Positions 22,801-33,523 of a DNA stretch of 64,000 bases are shown here, one piece after another. Position 1 is the stretch's first letter. Every line of letters begins with the position of its first letter. The stretch comes from Lineus longissimus (lineage: Eukaryota > Nemertea > Pilidiophora > Heteronemertea > Lineidae), in the NCBI RefSeq assembly GCF_910592395.1, contig NC_088314.1, positions 7,378,001 to 7,442,000 of the forward strand, written 5' to 3'. The notes under the pieces were generated by a model. It searched no databases. It was not told the origin of the DNA and worked only from the letters and a program-made list of their open reading frames with translations. Position numbers and translations under genes: made by a program.

Positions 22801-25800
22801 TGGGACCAAAACTAGTGTTCTTGATAGAGAGGAGTCAGCTAAGAGAGGTCCCACTTTAGTTGAATTGCAAATGATAAAAATAAGAGGAATGCAGACCCAT
22901 TTGCCTTTCATTTACTTTTTTTAGCACATAGAGGTGCTGCCTAATCGTCTGCCAATCAGATAATTTCTCATAATTGTGATTAGAATTAATGCAAAAAACA
23001 ATACTGCACAAATCAAATTATTGCAATTATTTGCTGAGAAAATATGACTTGCTAAAAAGTATTGAACCCCAAAATTGGTGTCCGGGCGAAAAATGTGACA
23101 AAACGATTGACATGTTAAATCAAGAGCTGAAGAAACACTGCTTTACCAATTGCAATAACGCAAACTTCTGCAAGGTGTGCTTGCGCTTAAAGATAAACTG
23201 ACCTTACAAAGTGAATTTAGAGTAAAAGGTGGATGTTTTTTAACTGGAGGTACTGCCAGCTAAAGTTTCAAACCCCCGTGTTGTTCGTCCCAGTGTAAAG
23301 CGACTTTCTTTTTCATCTTCAGTCTTTCTTAGTAATTTTCTATCACGGCAGCTGTAGGCGCCAAGGCCTAATCAACCATCTTCGAGTGTGGTTGGTGAGA
23401 CAGTCTATAGACCACACTGAAACATTGGTACACTTTTTATGTTGGTAATTGCTTCTTCCCTTGGTTTACGTTTGCTGTTTCTCGCAATTTGTTCCTGTCA
23501 ATATCATCTATCTGCCAAGTATCAGCATTGAAATATTTCATAAACATGTAACAGACTGGCACAGATGGCTGTACATGTACTTCGTGTGGGTAAAATCACT
23601 AGAATATCACCTATGGACAATATAGCTTTGTAATTTTCATTTTTGAACCGCATGCCTCTCATAGTTCAAGTATCACTTCTGACGAGGCTGTTTAGGCAAC
23701 TCATGTACACTTACAGGGCCTTGTGAACTTATAAGAGTTTGGCATGGACTGAGTCGTACAGGTTTAAGTGCCCATCTCACCAGTCCTGTGTCAATAATAA
23801 CCCTCATGGTGTACCTTTTTCGGTCTTTGCAGATTCTGAATGGACGCCATACTTGAAAAAGATCGAAGATGCCATGAAAAATTATAAAGAATGTCGACAG
23901 GACGACTGTTCGTGTCATGCAAGGTATGAATGTTCTCTTGGAGTCTTCTTCTGGATTGGATTGTAAAAACAATGTTTGCTTTATCAGAGCTGTTAAATAA
24001 ATGTCTGATAGGGATATCAGTATCAAGATTATAGCAATGATCACTGGAGGCTTGGGAAACCTGGTATTTTAGTAATAGATTTCTGGTGAGAAAGATATCA
24101 TTCCCCCTGGCTCTATCAGCAAAACATGGTTGGGAAATTGTTTTTGATTGTGGAAGTCATTGCTGGAAATTGTAAACTTGATGTGGTTCCAATGTTTTTC
24201 TGCTGGAACGTTGTGAGCATATTTTGTAGTTGTGAGGTGATGGGAAACTCTGTAATAGGGTACCTGGTATTTCAGGGATACATATAGTAAATGAATGAAA
24301 GAGATATCATTAATTGCCCAAGGAGTGCTCTTGGTTGTAGAAATAGCAACTGAAACCTTGTGTGTTAGCTATGATGCTTTTGAATCCGTCAATGATAATT
24401 ATCACCAACGTTAATCTTCTCTTTTCAGTGAAATAGAAAAAGACCTGTCACCATGGCAAAAAGGCATAACAAAAATTGATTTTGACAAGGGTCGAGATCG
24501 CGGGACGCATTATCAAATAATTAATCATGTATTATACAGAGAAAAGGCATGCATGTTTCCGTTCAGGTGAGTTTGCAATCAGGGTTATGGTTCTGTTACC
24601 ATGGTTAGTTTTATTACTATGGTTACAGTTGTGTTACCATGGTGATAGTCTCTGTAACCTTAGTTACAGCAGTTGTGAGGTTTTATTTTTGCAGTAACAT
24701 TCATCACTGTATTGGTTCAAAACCTCACCATTTGCAGTAATCTATAGTGAAATATCATAGATTCTTACTGATATTTTAACAAACAATTGAAAACATTTCT
24801 GCTGATATGCTGTATCTCTTAAAATACATGCAAAAAAGAAAACAACTCAGTTACATCATCTTGTCGCATGTTTTTCAGATGTAGTGGGGTGGAGCATTTT
24901 ATTCTTGAGATTATCGACCGCCTTCCTGATATGGATCTGTTGATCAACACTCGAGACTGGCCACAGTCACCTACGTATTCAAGTCCACTGCCCGTATTCT
25001 CATTTAGTAAGGTAAATATCAACTGTCAGAACCCCGAGGTGATGGGCCGCATGGCAGATTAAACTTTCATCAAATAACACACTTTTCGAACAAGATTTTC
25101 AAACTGCTTTCCTGTGAAGAACTCCTTTGAAGAAATGTCATTTCAGCCCTTTTACTATACATCCAACTTTATAGTCAATGTTGGAAAGACCACTGCTGTT
25201 ATTTTAGTTATCACATTTGCCATATGATACATCAAATAGTTCTGCTCTTGATTTTGTAACAAATGTTAGATATAAGAGAAGGTAAGCTGCTACAATGTAT
25301 GTAATTAATCTTGAGTCACTCGGGCAGATGAGTATTAATCTCCCCAAATTTCAGGTGAGGAATGAAAATCATGACATCATGTATCCCGCCTGGACTTTCT
25401 GGGAGGGTGGACCGGCAGTGTGGCCCATCTATCCGACAGGACTCGGTCGATGGGATAAACAGAGAAAAATCATTCCAGGGTAAGTGGGCAACAGTAGAGG
25501 AAGCATGTCACAGAATGCTTATAAGAGTGGGGAGTTTTGAACGGCCCAGCGAAATAAACCTTCAACGGGAAATCAATTTTCCTTCATAAATCAGAGCAGT
25601 TTCAAGGCTCAGACAGCCTGGGAAAATATGTCAGTTGATAGCTGAAATGGCTACTCGTCTGACTTTGGCAAATGTATTTTTAGATTCTTTGGACTAGGAA
25701 GTTTCTGATGGGCATCTTGGTCAACTACTGTAGTACAGTAGAACCTCTCTATTAAGGACACCTTCGGGACTGGCAAATGCTGTCCTTAATAAAGAGTCGT

Positions 25801-28800
25801 CCTGATTAGAGAGGTCAAATTGAATAGAAACTACCATTTTGGGACCAAAACTAGTGTCCTTAATGGAGAGGTTGTCCTTAATAGAGAGGTGTCCGCTAAG
25901 GGAGGTTCCGCTGTTTATTTTTCTCAGTCCAAAAAATCTTATTGCCATTTTTTGTCGCTGTAGTGCAGAGATCAAGCTACCGCCACAAATTCTTTTGCGT
26001 GGTGCATGTTCGATGGTTTGTTTGAAGTGTTGACTCTCCAGGTATAGCCTGACCTAACTGTGTACATGGGAGTTGAGCTCAATTTCTTACTCTTCTGAAC
26101 ATCATCAGCTCCTGATAAACACGTACTATTAACAGGCAATTACTGACTCCCATGTGGGAACATTACCGTTTCAACAGCAGCTTAATTGGCATGTTTGGAT
26201 TCCCGTGTTTGAAAACTGTAAACTTTGAAATGTTTGCAATGCTAGAGTTGGTGATTTTGCTAATTTCAATGGGGTACCAGCAAGATTGCGGCCGTAGCTA
26301 GGTAGAGCTGCCTGTCACTTGGATGTGATGGTTTTGTCGAATGATGCAAGGGAAAATATAATTTTTTGTGCAAAGGTTTCCAGTCGCTCATCGAAGAAGG
26401 GCCAATTAACAACTCTGTATTCTATCCGTTATTTCATGTCTTTTGTAATAGGAAGACAAATGCTTTGCGTAGGTAGAATAGTTTGTATTTAAGCACTCTT
26501 AATGTAGCTCTTAAAAGTTGATGTGGGTTCCTAACCACAAAACACCATGGCTTCCATGAAAATCAAGAAAAAAAAGGAAGAGTCTGCGTTATTTTCCCCA
26601 AGTACGTAATACGTTCAATATCACCTCTATAATCAATACACCTCTCAATCATGAAGAGAATTTGTCAGTTCCAAGGGAGTCTCTAATAGAGACGTTCAAC
26701 CAGTTTACTACTACAAACTATGAAACTGACTGGGACTTAGAATCCAGGTGAATGACTGAATGAACATGAAGGGAAATACTTAACTCCTGACAGCTGCCAT
26801 CTTCACCTGGGTAACTCTCATAGTGAAATGTATTCATGTGTTAATAACAGCTGTAGAGGGAATCTTTCAACTTGCTGGAAAATTGAGGGTTAAAAGCCTA
26901 CATCATCTGTGCTCATTGTATTTTCATGTGGCTCGGGTAAATAGATAAACATTGCCATAGTGCAGTTTTTATGCAGGACACTCTCCCTTTAAGGGTCTTC
27001 TGCTTGAACTCCTAAAAACCCTGAAAATTAGTGAAGGCCATGGCCTCTGGTGGTTAAAACCTGATATTATATTATCAAAAAGTTGACGTTGACCGTTTGT
27101 CAATGCAGTGCTGCCAAAGAGTGGCCGTGGGAGAAAAAAGAGAGCAAGGGATTTTTCCGAGGGTCAAGAACAAGCGCGGAACGAGACCCGCTGATCCTTC
27201 TGAGTCGAGAAGAGTCTGAGCTCATGGATGCTGAATACACAAAGAACCAGGCGTGGAAATCAGATATCGTAAGTAATTGATTAATATCTAGTGTATATAT
27301 AGAGTAGTGAATGTCAGTTTCTTCCACAAGTTACAGGCCATTTTCTTTCCCCAATACTTCTTTTATGATTTTGACTCAATTCCAGAGAAACTATCGCAAA
27401 ATTTCTAGATTTCCAGATGCACATGCATAACTGGGTACAAAATTTGGAAATATCGTTTCAATTCTTTTCATCGTGCGTTGATTCAGAGCCCTCAGTGGAG
27501 TCTACGGCGGTTTTGATCTGGAAAACTGCCACCGCAAAGATGAAACTACTCTCATACCTTCGCAGGCAGAACGGCAGCCACTGATAAAGCCACAAGAGAA
27601 CCTGTAGTTGATACAGCTTCGTCTCGTCAAAACAAACCGTATAATCTTGCTAGGTGTTAGTCTAACTCTAACCAAAATCACCACAAACATGATGCTGTCA
27701 AAATATTATTGTGTCTGTAATATGTGTTACTTTGGTACTTAGAACCAGTTAGACAAGAGTAGCAGGAGAAATGTTACCTTGCATCAGATTCCTCGGGTTA
27801 CCTCAGAAATTGCTAGGCCCTGAGGGGTGAGTTCACCTGCCGGTTGGAGCACTTTCCTAGAGGAAGGTAATGTGCCTCTAAGATAAGAGTGTGCCATTGA
27901 CTCACTGTGGGCGCTTAAAGGTGCAACTTGTTGAAAATCCCCAAGCCCTCATGACTGAATGGGGTATGCCTTTGATTCACTGTGGACTTTTAAGGTACTA
28001 CCCGTTGAAAATCCCAAGCCCTCTCAACCTAGAGGAGTTTCTGTCTAGGAAATAATGCCAGGTTGGAACTTATCTTGATAATGAAGTTCCTGTGTTGATT
28101 TCAATGCAGATTTGCATCCAAAGCCATGTGCAAGTTGTGGAACATATGTGTACATTTTCTGATACATCCCCTTGCATAAGTGTCAGTGTAACATTATCTT
28201 GAGACACTTCCAGCCATGTCCATCCCCACTCCTTTCGAAACATCTTACCTTTTTTACTATTCAGAAAAAGTTTAAAACAATGCTTATAACTTACGCTCCC
28301 GTTTGTTGGATCTTATCTTTGGCGTGCGATACTTTTTCACTTGTTCTTTGGTAACTGCGTGATACAACATTAACAAATATGAAAACACAAACCCAAGGGA
28401 TGTGAAGGCCCGGAGGATGGAATCAAGGGGTTAAGATATGTCTGCTCTTATTCCTAGGACACACTCCACCGGCCCCCAGCTGAAGAAATACCCCTAGAAG
28501 CTCATTGTAAATACAAGTAAGTGTGAATGCTTGGAACGAGTCCTTCGAATGATCACTTTACCTACTCCATTTGGGTCCACCAACAGAGGCATGCTTCAGT
28601 TCAGCACTTCATCTTAGACTCTTACAGTTGAGGCTCTCAAAAAACTGTGTCATGTCCACGAGTAGCCTTCAAATTGTCAAAATGTAATAAAAGCTGGTTC
28701 CGGTTTAAACTATGACTTGGTTGATAATATCAGGAAAGTTCAGAAAACGTGGTTTCCACTGCTCCTTCTCATTGATTTTATTAAACATGGTGCTGCCATC

Positions 28801-29866
28801 CCATGTAAAGATTGTAACTATAATAATATTCCTATTTTCCAGATATCTTTTCAACCTGCGCGGAGTTGCTGCCAGTTTCCGTTTCAAACATCTCTTCCTG
28901 TGTGAGTCGCTCATCTTCCATGCTGGGGAGGACTGGCTCGAGTTTTTCTACCCGGCCTTAAAACCATGGGTCCATTACATTCCAGTTCAGAGGGATCTAA
29001 GGGATGTTAGGTGAGTGGATGACGGTTTTTGCTGCTTTCTTGAGATCTATCATCAGGGCTCTGGACTCTGGACACTGGCCATACCGTTTGTCCCTAAACA
29101 TGCATTGACCTGTCCTGGGCTTTTCGCATTTCATGGCGTAGCCAACTTGCTGGGCTAACAAATATCACGAAGCCACGAGGGTGATGAATTATGAAATGGG
29201 GAAGGTGTAAATTTTAACCATCTCACCTTTAAAAGACTCCTTTGAGTGAAATAAGTATCACATCTGCCTTAATTAAGTTTCCATCGAAATATGTTTACCA
29301 ATCGCCTTAAACTTGCATTTTCTAATCTTCATCTCCTTCTCATTTCAGGGATTTATTACTTTTTGCCAAAGAAAATGATGCCATTGCTAAAGAAATAGCA
29401 GATAGGTAGGTTAACTTGGTTGATGCCAAACTGTTCAGGGCCAGATTGTTCAAAACAACTTCACATTCACTAATTTGTCACTTCTTTCTATTGAATCCAT
29501 AAAGCTTTCTGTAAAGTGCATCATTTTCACACATATTTTTGTGTGATTTGTAAAAACTTGTGAAGAAAAAAAATCTAAGTGAATAGCTATATAGAAAGGA
29601 ATATGTCAGTGAACCGCCTGCAAAACATAATTGTATTATGGAGGAATTTCATAGGTATCGAAAAGGATGCAATTTGTTAAAATTGTCTTTCATTATTCTC
29701 TTTCAGGGGAAGGCAATTTATATGGGACCATCTCCGGATGGAAGATGTCAGTTGTTACTGGGAAAAACTACTAAAAAAATACGCCAAACTACTCAATTTC
29801 AAACCGGTGAAGAATCCAGCTTACCATGAGGTGAAGGAACACCGTCGACCAGAGTGGGATTATTGA
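16886..29866 (+). CDS. POGLUT1: POGLUT1 (Rumi), protein O-glucosyltransferase, CAP10 family
   Basis: Adds O-linked glucose to serine in EGF repeats (Notch and others) in the ER lumen. Complete 417-residue model in ten exons: 16886-17048, 23833-23923, 24429-24566, 24879-25011, 25355-25479, 27109-27268, 28458-28516, 28843-29010, 29349-29405, 29707-29866. The ATG at 16886 opens a signal peptide ([15 protein letters not shown]). Then follow [101 protein letters not shown] and [15 protein letters not shown], which I recognise as POGLUT1 landmarks. The ERD motif expected in this family is present. Human POGLUT1 ends in a KDEL-like signal (KTEL); this protein ends RRPEWDY, with no such tail. Intron 1 is 6.8 kb and full of repeats. 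Confidence 0.96.
17681..17863 (+). repeat. MITE-like element, 'cctctctattaaggacac' family
   Basis: Near full-length copy in POGLUT1 intron 1: starts GTGGGACCTCCCTTAGCGG and ends CTTAATAGAGAAGTTCTACT, with 'ggtcccaaattgg' inside. Confidence 0.75.
18047..18567. repeat. 264-bp direct tandem duplication
   Basis: Two near-identical units, 18047-18310 and 18311-18567, beginning 'aaatctgcttacattg' and each ending in 'ggatacccccc'. I see essentially no differences apart from C-run length, so the duplication is recent. It lies in POGLUT1 intron 1. Confidence 0.9.
18538..18716 (-). repeat. MITE-like element interrupted by a C-run
   Basis: Starts GCAGTAGAACCTATCTTAGG, passes through a C-run, and ends GCTAAAGGAGGTTCCATTGT. 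The duplicated unit just before it carries only the first part of this element (about 18273-18310). Confidence 0.65.
18900..19790. other. POGLUT1 intron 1 stretch with a 184-codon minus-strand open frame
   Basis: The minus-strand frame 19042-19596 is the longest unexplained open frame in this intron. It has no recognisable domain, no clear signal or membrane pattern, and competing open frames overlap it on both strands. I do not call it a gene. Confidence 0.3.
19790..19887 (-). repeat. tRNA-like SINE head (minus strand)
   Basis: Read on the minus strand it contains TAGTGGTTAGAATGC (A-box-like) and, about 35 bases on, GGTTAGATTCTC (B-box-like), the spacing of a tRNA-derived Pol III promoter. 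Located in POGLUT1 intron 1. Too diverged to be a working tRNA gene. Confidence 0.45.
20589..20606 (+). repeat. homopolymer C run
   Basis: A run of about 16-18 C. A similar G run is at about 2420-2437 and C runs are in the duplicated units near 18299. Confidence 0.8.
22728..22861 (-). repeat. MITE-like element, 5'-truncated
   Basis: Contains 'attaatggagaggtgtcc', 'gaggtcaaattgaatgg', 'gggaccaaaactagtg' and 'ctaagagaggtcccac', matching the 3' two thirds of the family in POGLUT1 intron 1. Confidence 0.65.
25733..25917 (-). repeat. MITE-like element, best-preserved copy
   Basis: Starts CAGTAGAACCTCTCTATTAA and ends CTAAGGGAGGTTCCGCTG, an imperfect terminal inverted repeat of about 25 bp. 'gtccttaatagagaggt' also occurs internally, so the element is itself partly palindromic. 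Located in POGLUT1 intron 5. Confidence 0.8.
26613..26703 (+). repeat. MITE-like element fragment
   Basis: Only the last part of the family is recognisable ('cacctctcaatcatgaag', 'gtcagttccaaggga', 'taatagagacgttcaac'). POGLUT1 intron 5. Confidence 0.45.
27885..28030. repeat. diverged tandem duplication of about 72 bp
   Basis: Two units share 'ttgaaaatccc(c)aagccctc' and 'ttgactcactgtggg' / 'ttgattcactgtgga' in order. POGLUT1 intron 6. Confidence 0.6.
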
Positions 29867-32640
29867 AGATATCTTTCTTTTGCCGACAGGGTCATCTGTA
29901 ACTGTCTACATTTTCAAAAGAGTACAAAAATCAAATGCGTTTGAATAACGAAATTAAATTGCCAACTGTAATGTTGATATGTTTAGACACCATACCTTCA
30001 AAATGATATTGTTGGTGAGGTAATGAGATAATTGAGAGTGAAATCGGATTGCTCATGATTCAATCATTTTGTTGAGAATGAAATAGTTGTTGATGATGTA
30101 TTGTGTTGTTAATTTTGGTCCAAGCTAGCTGTTGTTTTTGTGCCAGACTGAGATTATACTGATGTCAGTTGTTGAAAATATTTTCACAGTCTTTTAGCAG
30201 GTTTAGGATGGATATGAAAAGTCTTAATTCAAAATGTGATATTCTCCAATTCAAGTACTTCAGAATAAACCCGTATAAAGTACCGATTCTCCTCCAGATT
30301 TTGAAGTAATTGGGTCATCAGTAAATTTTTCTGAGGAATCTGTCATAACATTTTCAATGCGTGTTGGTTTTCCAAATGCTGTAGACTCATTCCCCAGTCT
30401 CCTCCATTCACTCATTACAGTGGATGAATGCATAGAGTGCAGGTCCAGGTTCCCTGGACTACAAATGTTGAAGCCATTTTTCTCAAAATGCAATGAAGTT
30501 TATTGAAATGCACCTACCCAATGTGTCCCACCTGAACATACTAAAATATTTAACCTAGCCTCTTAGAAACAGGGGTGTGCAGAAAATTCTTCCAATTGTA
30601 TGATATATTGATCTGAATAGGATTTAAGTCTCAAAAGCATTGCATTGCCTTCAAATCAAAACCTTATAAAGCTTAAAGCATGCCGCAGACATGCGATTTT
30701 TGCGCAGAGACATGCAGTGTTTATCACATGCTGACAGACTAGCTCATCACAGTGACGTGAGATTAATACTAATCGGTGACCATTGTCAAATTGCAAGATT
30801 TGAAATCTTATTCCATATGACATCATGTTAATGGGTCATGTGATAAATATTGCCAGTTTTTAGACCACTGTTGCAAGTGTGTGTTCCTCACGAGGGTGCT
30901 GTGATAAAAATCACTTCTCTGCAGCCTGCTTAAAGTCACAACGGCACACTTGATTATCAAGTAAGTTGAGGATTGATTTAATTAAAGTTGTAATCAAACG
31001 AAGAAGGAAGTCAAAAGAATATGACATCATTGTTTGATGAGCAAGGGTGGCCCAGAAAACCTTTCCCTCGCACAATGGATAGAATTCTATTGTGCGAGGG
31101 AAAAGTTTTCTGGGCCACCCTGTTGAACGAAATTGCCAGATGGATAAGAAACCAAGTTTTAATTGAAATTATTAGTATTATGGTGTGATGAGTGATTATA
31201 ATCATGTTATATTTGTATATATTGTTGTGTGTAAGGATACTTTGGTAGCTCTTTAAAAAGCCTTGGAGTCTTTATTTTTTGTGTTCTACTTGGTTTGGAC
31301 TTAGTTGTGCCTGCCTGTGGGAAAAAAGTGGAGTCTCTCTTTTGAGGACACCATCGAGCTGTCGTGACAAGTGAAGTTCTTCATATAGCTTTTCAGCTCG
31401 ATCATTGTAGATCTATTTAAGTTAGTGGTGGTTTATGAAAAACAGATGTGAAATGTGTCACTTAATCATTTGAAGAGTTACCAAGAGTATGATTTTGACG
31501 AGAGTAGGTGTTATATTTTCTACCATTTAAATTAATGAATAGAATAAAACTTGTAAAGAATTAGAAAGAATAGCTTAGCTTCTTTATTGAATTTGTTTCT
31601 GGGAGACAATCCACGGTAAGTTGCTTGAGGGGATCCTGTCATGACACAAAGGCCACATACACGTGAGACTTGCTGATCATACATGAAGTTTATTGACTTG
31701 AATCCATATGTTATGCAATGATATACAAAGATGCGAGCTCTTTTGATCAGAGCACTTTGCTTATAGGTTTTCTAGTCTGGACATCCTGGCACCAGTTGTT
31801 TTCAATATATTCCACCTCTAAATATTTCAATGATGAAGGACTAACGAAGCAGAAAAAAGAAATTACTGACTTCATGTGCCCGCCGATTTCCTGCGGAACT
31901 TCAAAAAACCGACTTTTCACCCATCAATCCCTCGTTACAATATAAACTCAGAAGGGATAAATATACGGAGCGACTCAACTGGCAACGCCATGCCTACAGA
32001 ATGCCGCCTAAAGATGATCTAGATTTCATTGACAATGTCCTTTTTTGGTGTTATTGTGTTCCATAGAATTAGAATTGACTCATTATCTATTTGACTGGAT
32101 TGCTGATGAAGTTCCCTTTCTAAAGACACCAGTTAGGTGCCGTTTGGTTCATCATACTGCCAGATATTTACTTGATTTCAACAAAAAAAACACCAACTTG
32201 GCCACGTGGAAGCGCCGCAAAAATTCTTCCCGCCAAAAACGCCTTTGATTCCCGTGTCTCATGTTTTGGAGGACAGTCTCTTCCAAGATGGGAATTCTTA
32301 ACGGAGATTCTTGTGTCTGATATGAGAGGACAGTTTCCTTGAAGTTGGGAATCCGAAAATGTGTGCCAATAATGACATTATCAGAACACGCAGCCCCTGC
32401 TGTCTGCTTTCATATCGATAAAAATTGACCTAATGATAAGAAGAAGTTGACGTTTCTGCTATTTTGGTAGAGACGCACGTTGATCCGAAATAAATGGGTT
32501 AAATGCGCAATGCGTGATGTAATTCGTCTCCGTGTTTGACACGTGGTCGTGGTTGATTTCCCGCCACGTTGAGAATTTGACGGCCCCAATGGATTCAGGA
32601 TTCAGGACGACTGTACCGTTAACGACAGCGACAACTTCTG
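29867..32640. other. POGLUT1 3' flank and intergenic DNA
   Basis: No gene recognised. AATAAA hexamers at about 30264 and 31542 could end POGLUT1 transcripts. A strong hairpin is annotated separately at 31044-31121. Other short open frames show no family resemblance. Confidence 0.45.
31044..31121. repeat. near-perfect inverted repeat (33-bp arms, 12-nt loop)
   Basis: Arm 31044-31076 starts AGGGTGGCCCAGAAAAC. Arm 31089-31121 is its reverse complement with one mismatch in 33. The loop is 31077-31088. Size and shape fit either a minimal foldback/MITE or a precursor-microRNA-like hairpin; the sequence does not decide. Confidence 0.9.
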
Positions 32641-32650
32641 TGTAAACAAA

Positions 32651-32699
32651 ATGTCATATTCTTTCTCTCGAAATCAACCAGACGTTTCTTCGCTAACTG
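32651..32699 (+). promoter_or_regulatory. possible 5' UTR exon of TPRA1 with an upstream ORF start
   Basis: ATG at 32651 opens MSYSFSRNQPDVSSLT and is followed directly by a GTAAAT donor at 32700. Splicing to the acceptor before 33501 would put TAG in frame after three more codons, giving an upstream ORF of about 19 codons ahead of the TPRA1 start. The exon's own 5' limit is unknown and there is no transcript evidence. Confidence 0.3.
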
Positions 32700-33523
32700 G
32701 TAAATATTGTCGTTATATTTATGATCAACAGTAACCTTTATTGTTTAATCTTGCAATATACACCAAAAGCAAAGTCTTTGGTTATCCGTTTAAAGAATAG
32801 ATGAGTATGTTTCATGTGGGTTCATTCATTCAGTAGGCCTAAGTACCATACCAGTAGTGAGTACTTGGCCTACTGAGTTTTATCTAATTTGCATCACATG
32901 ACATGATGTGAAATGGATATGTTGGTGTGATGATGAAGAGCCTATGTATGTCATGATCTATTGATCACAGCATTAACACAATCAGGCCATTGTGGGCCTG
33001 AACATTTACTATAACCACAGATATTGAATCCCCCAGTTTATGTAGGCGATATAGGCCTACCCTTCCCTTTGTTTGATATAATTTAATAAGCAAATTCTTG
33101 TCCCCGACCACAGGTAAACATCCAATTAAATGTACAGGGCTTGATATGGACTTGGTGTCTGACATGGCCTGGACACTATTTAGGCCTTGGTCAATTTCAA
33201 ACAGGCCTTGTGTTTAAGTAGGTAGTGAAATTAAACCATGCCGCACAATGAACATGACTTAATTAGCCTTCTTCCTGAAGACGAGTCTTTATTTGTAAAC
33301 AAGGGTATGGTCGAAACTGGGTATCCCTCCACCAACCGATGGCGATACCATGTACCCTTACCCCGGGCCTATGGCTACGGAACAGGCCTACAGTAATGGA
33401 TGGCCAGCAGCAGTGCAAAAAAGGCAATCGCTATTTAACACAAAATATTAGAACATCCGGAATGATTCTGTATGTTATTAATGTCTTTCTTCCATTCCCA
33501 GCTTCTGAATAGGCGCTACTACA

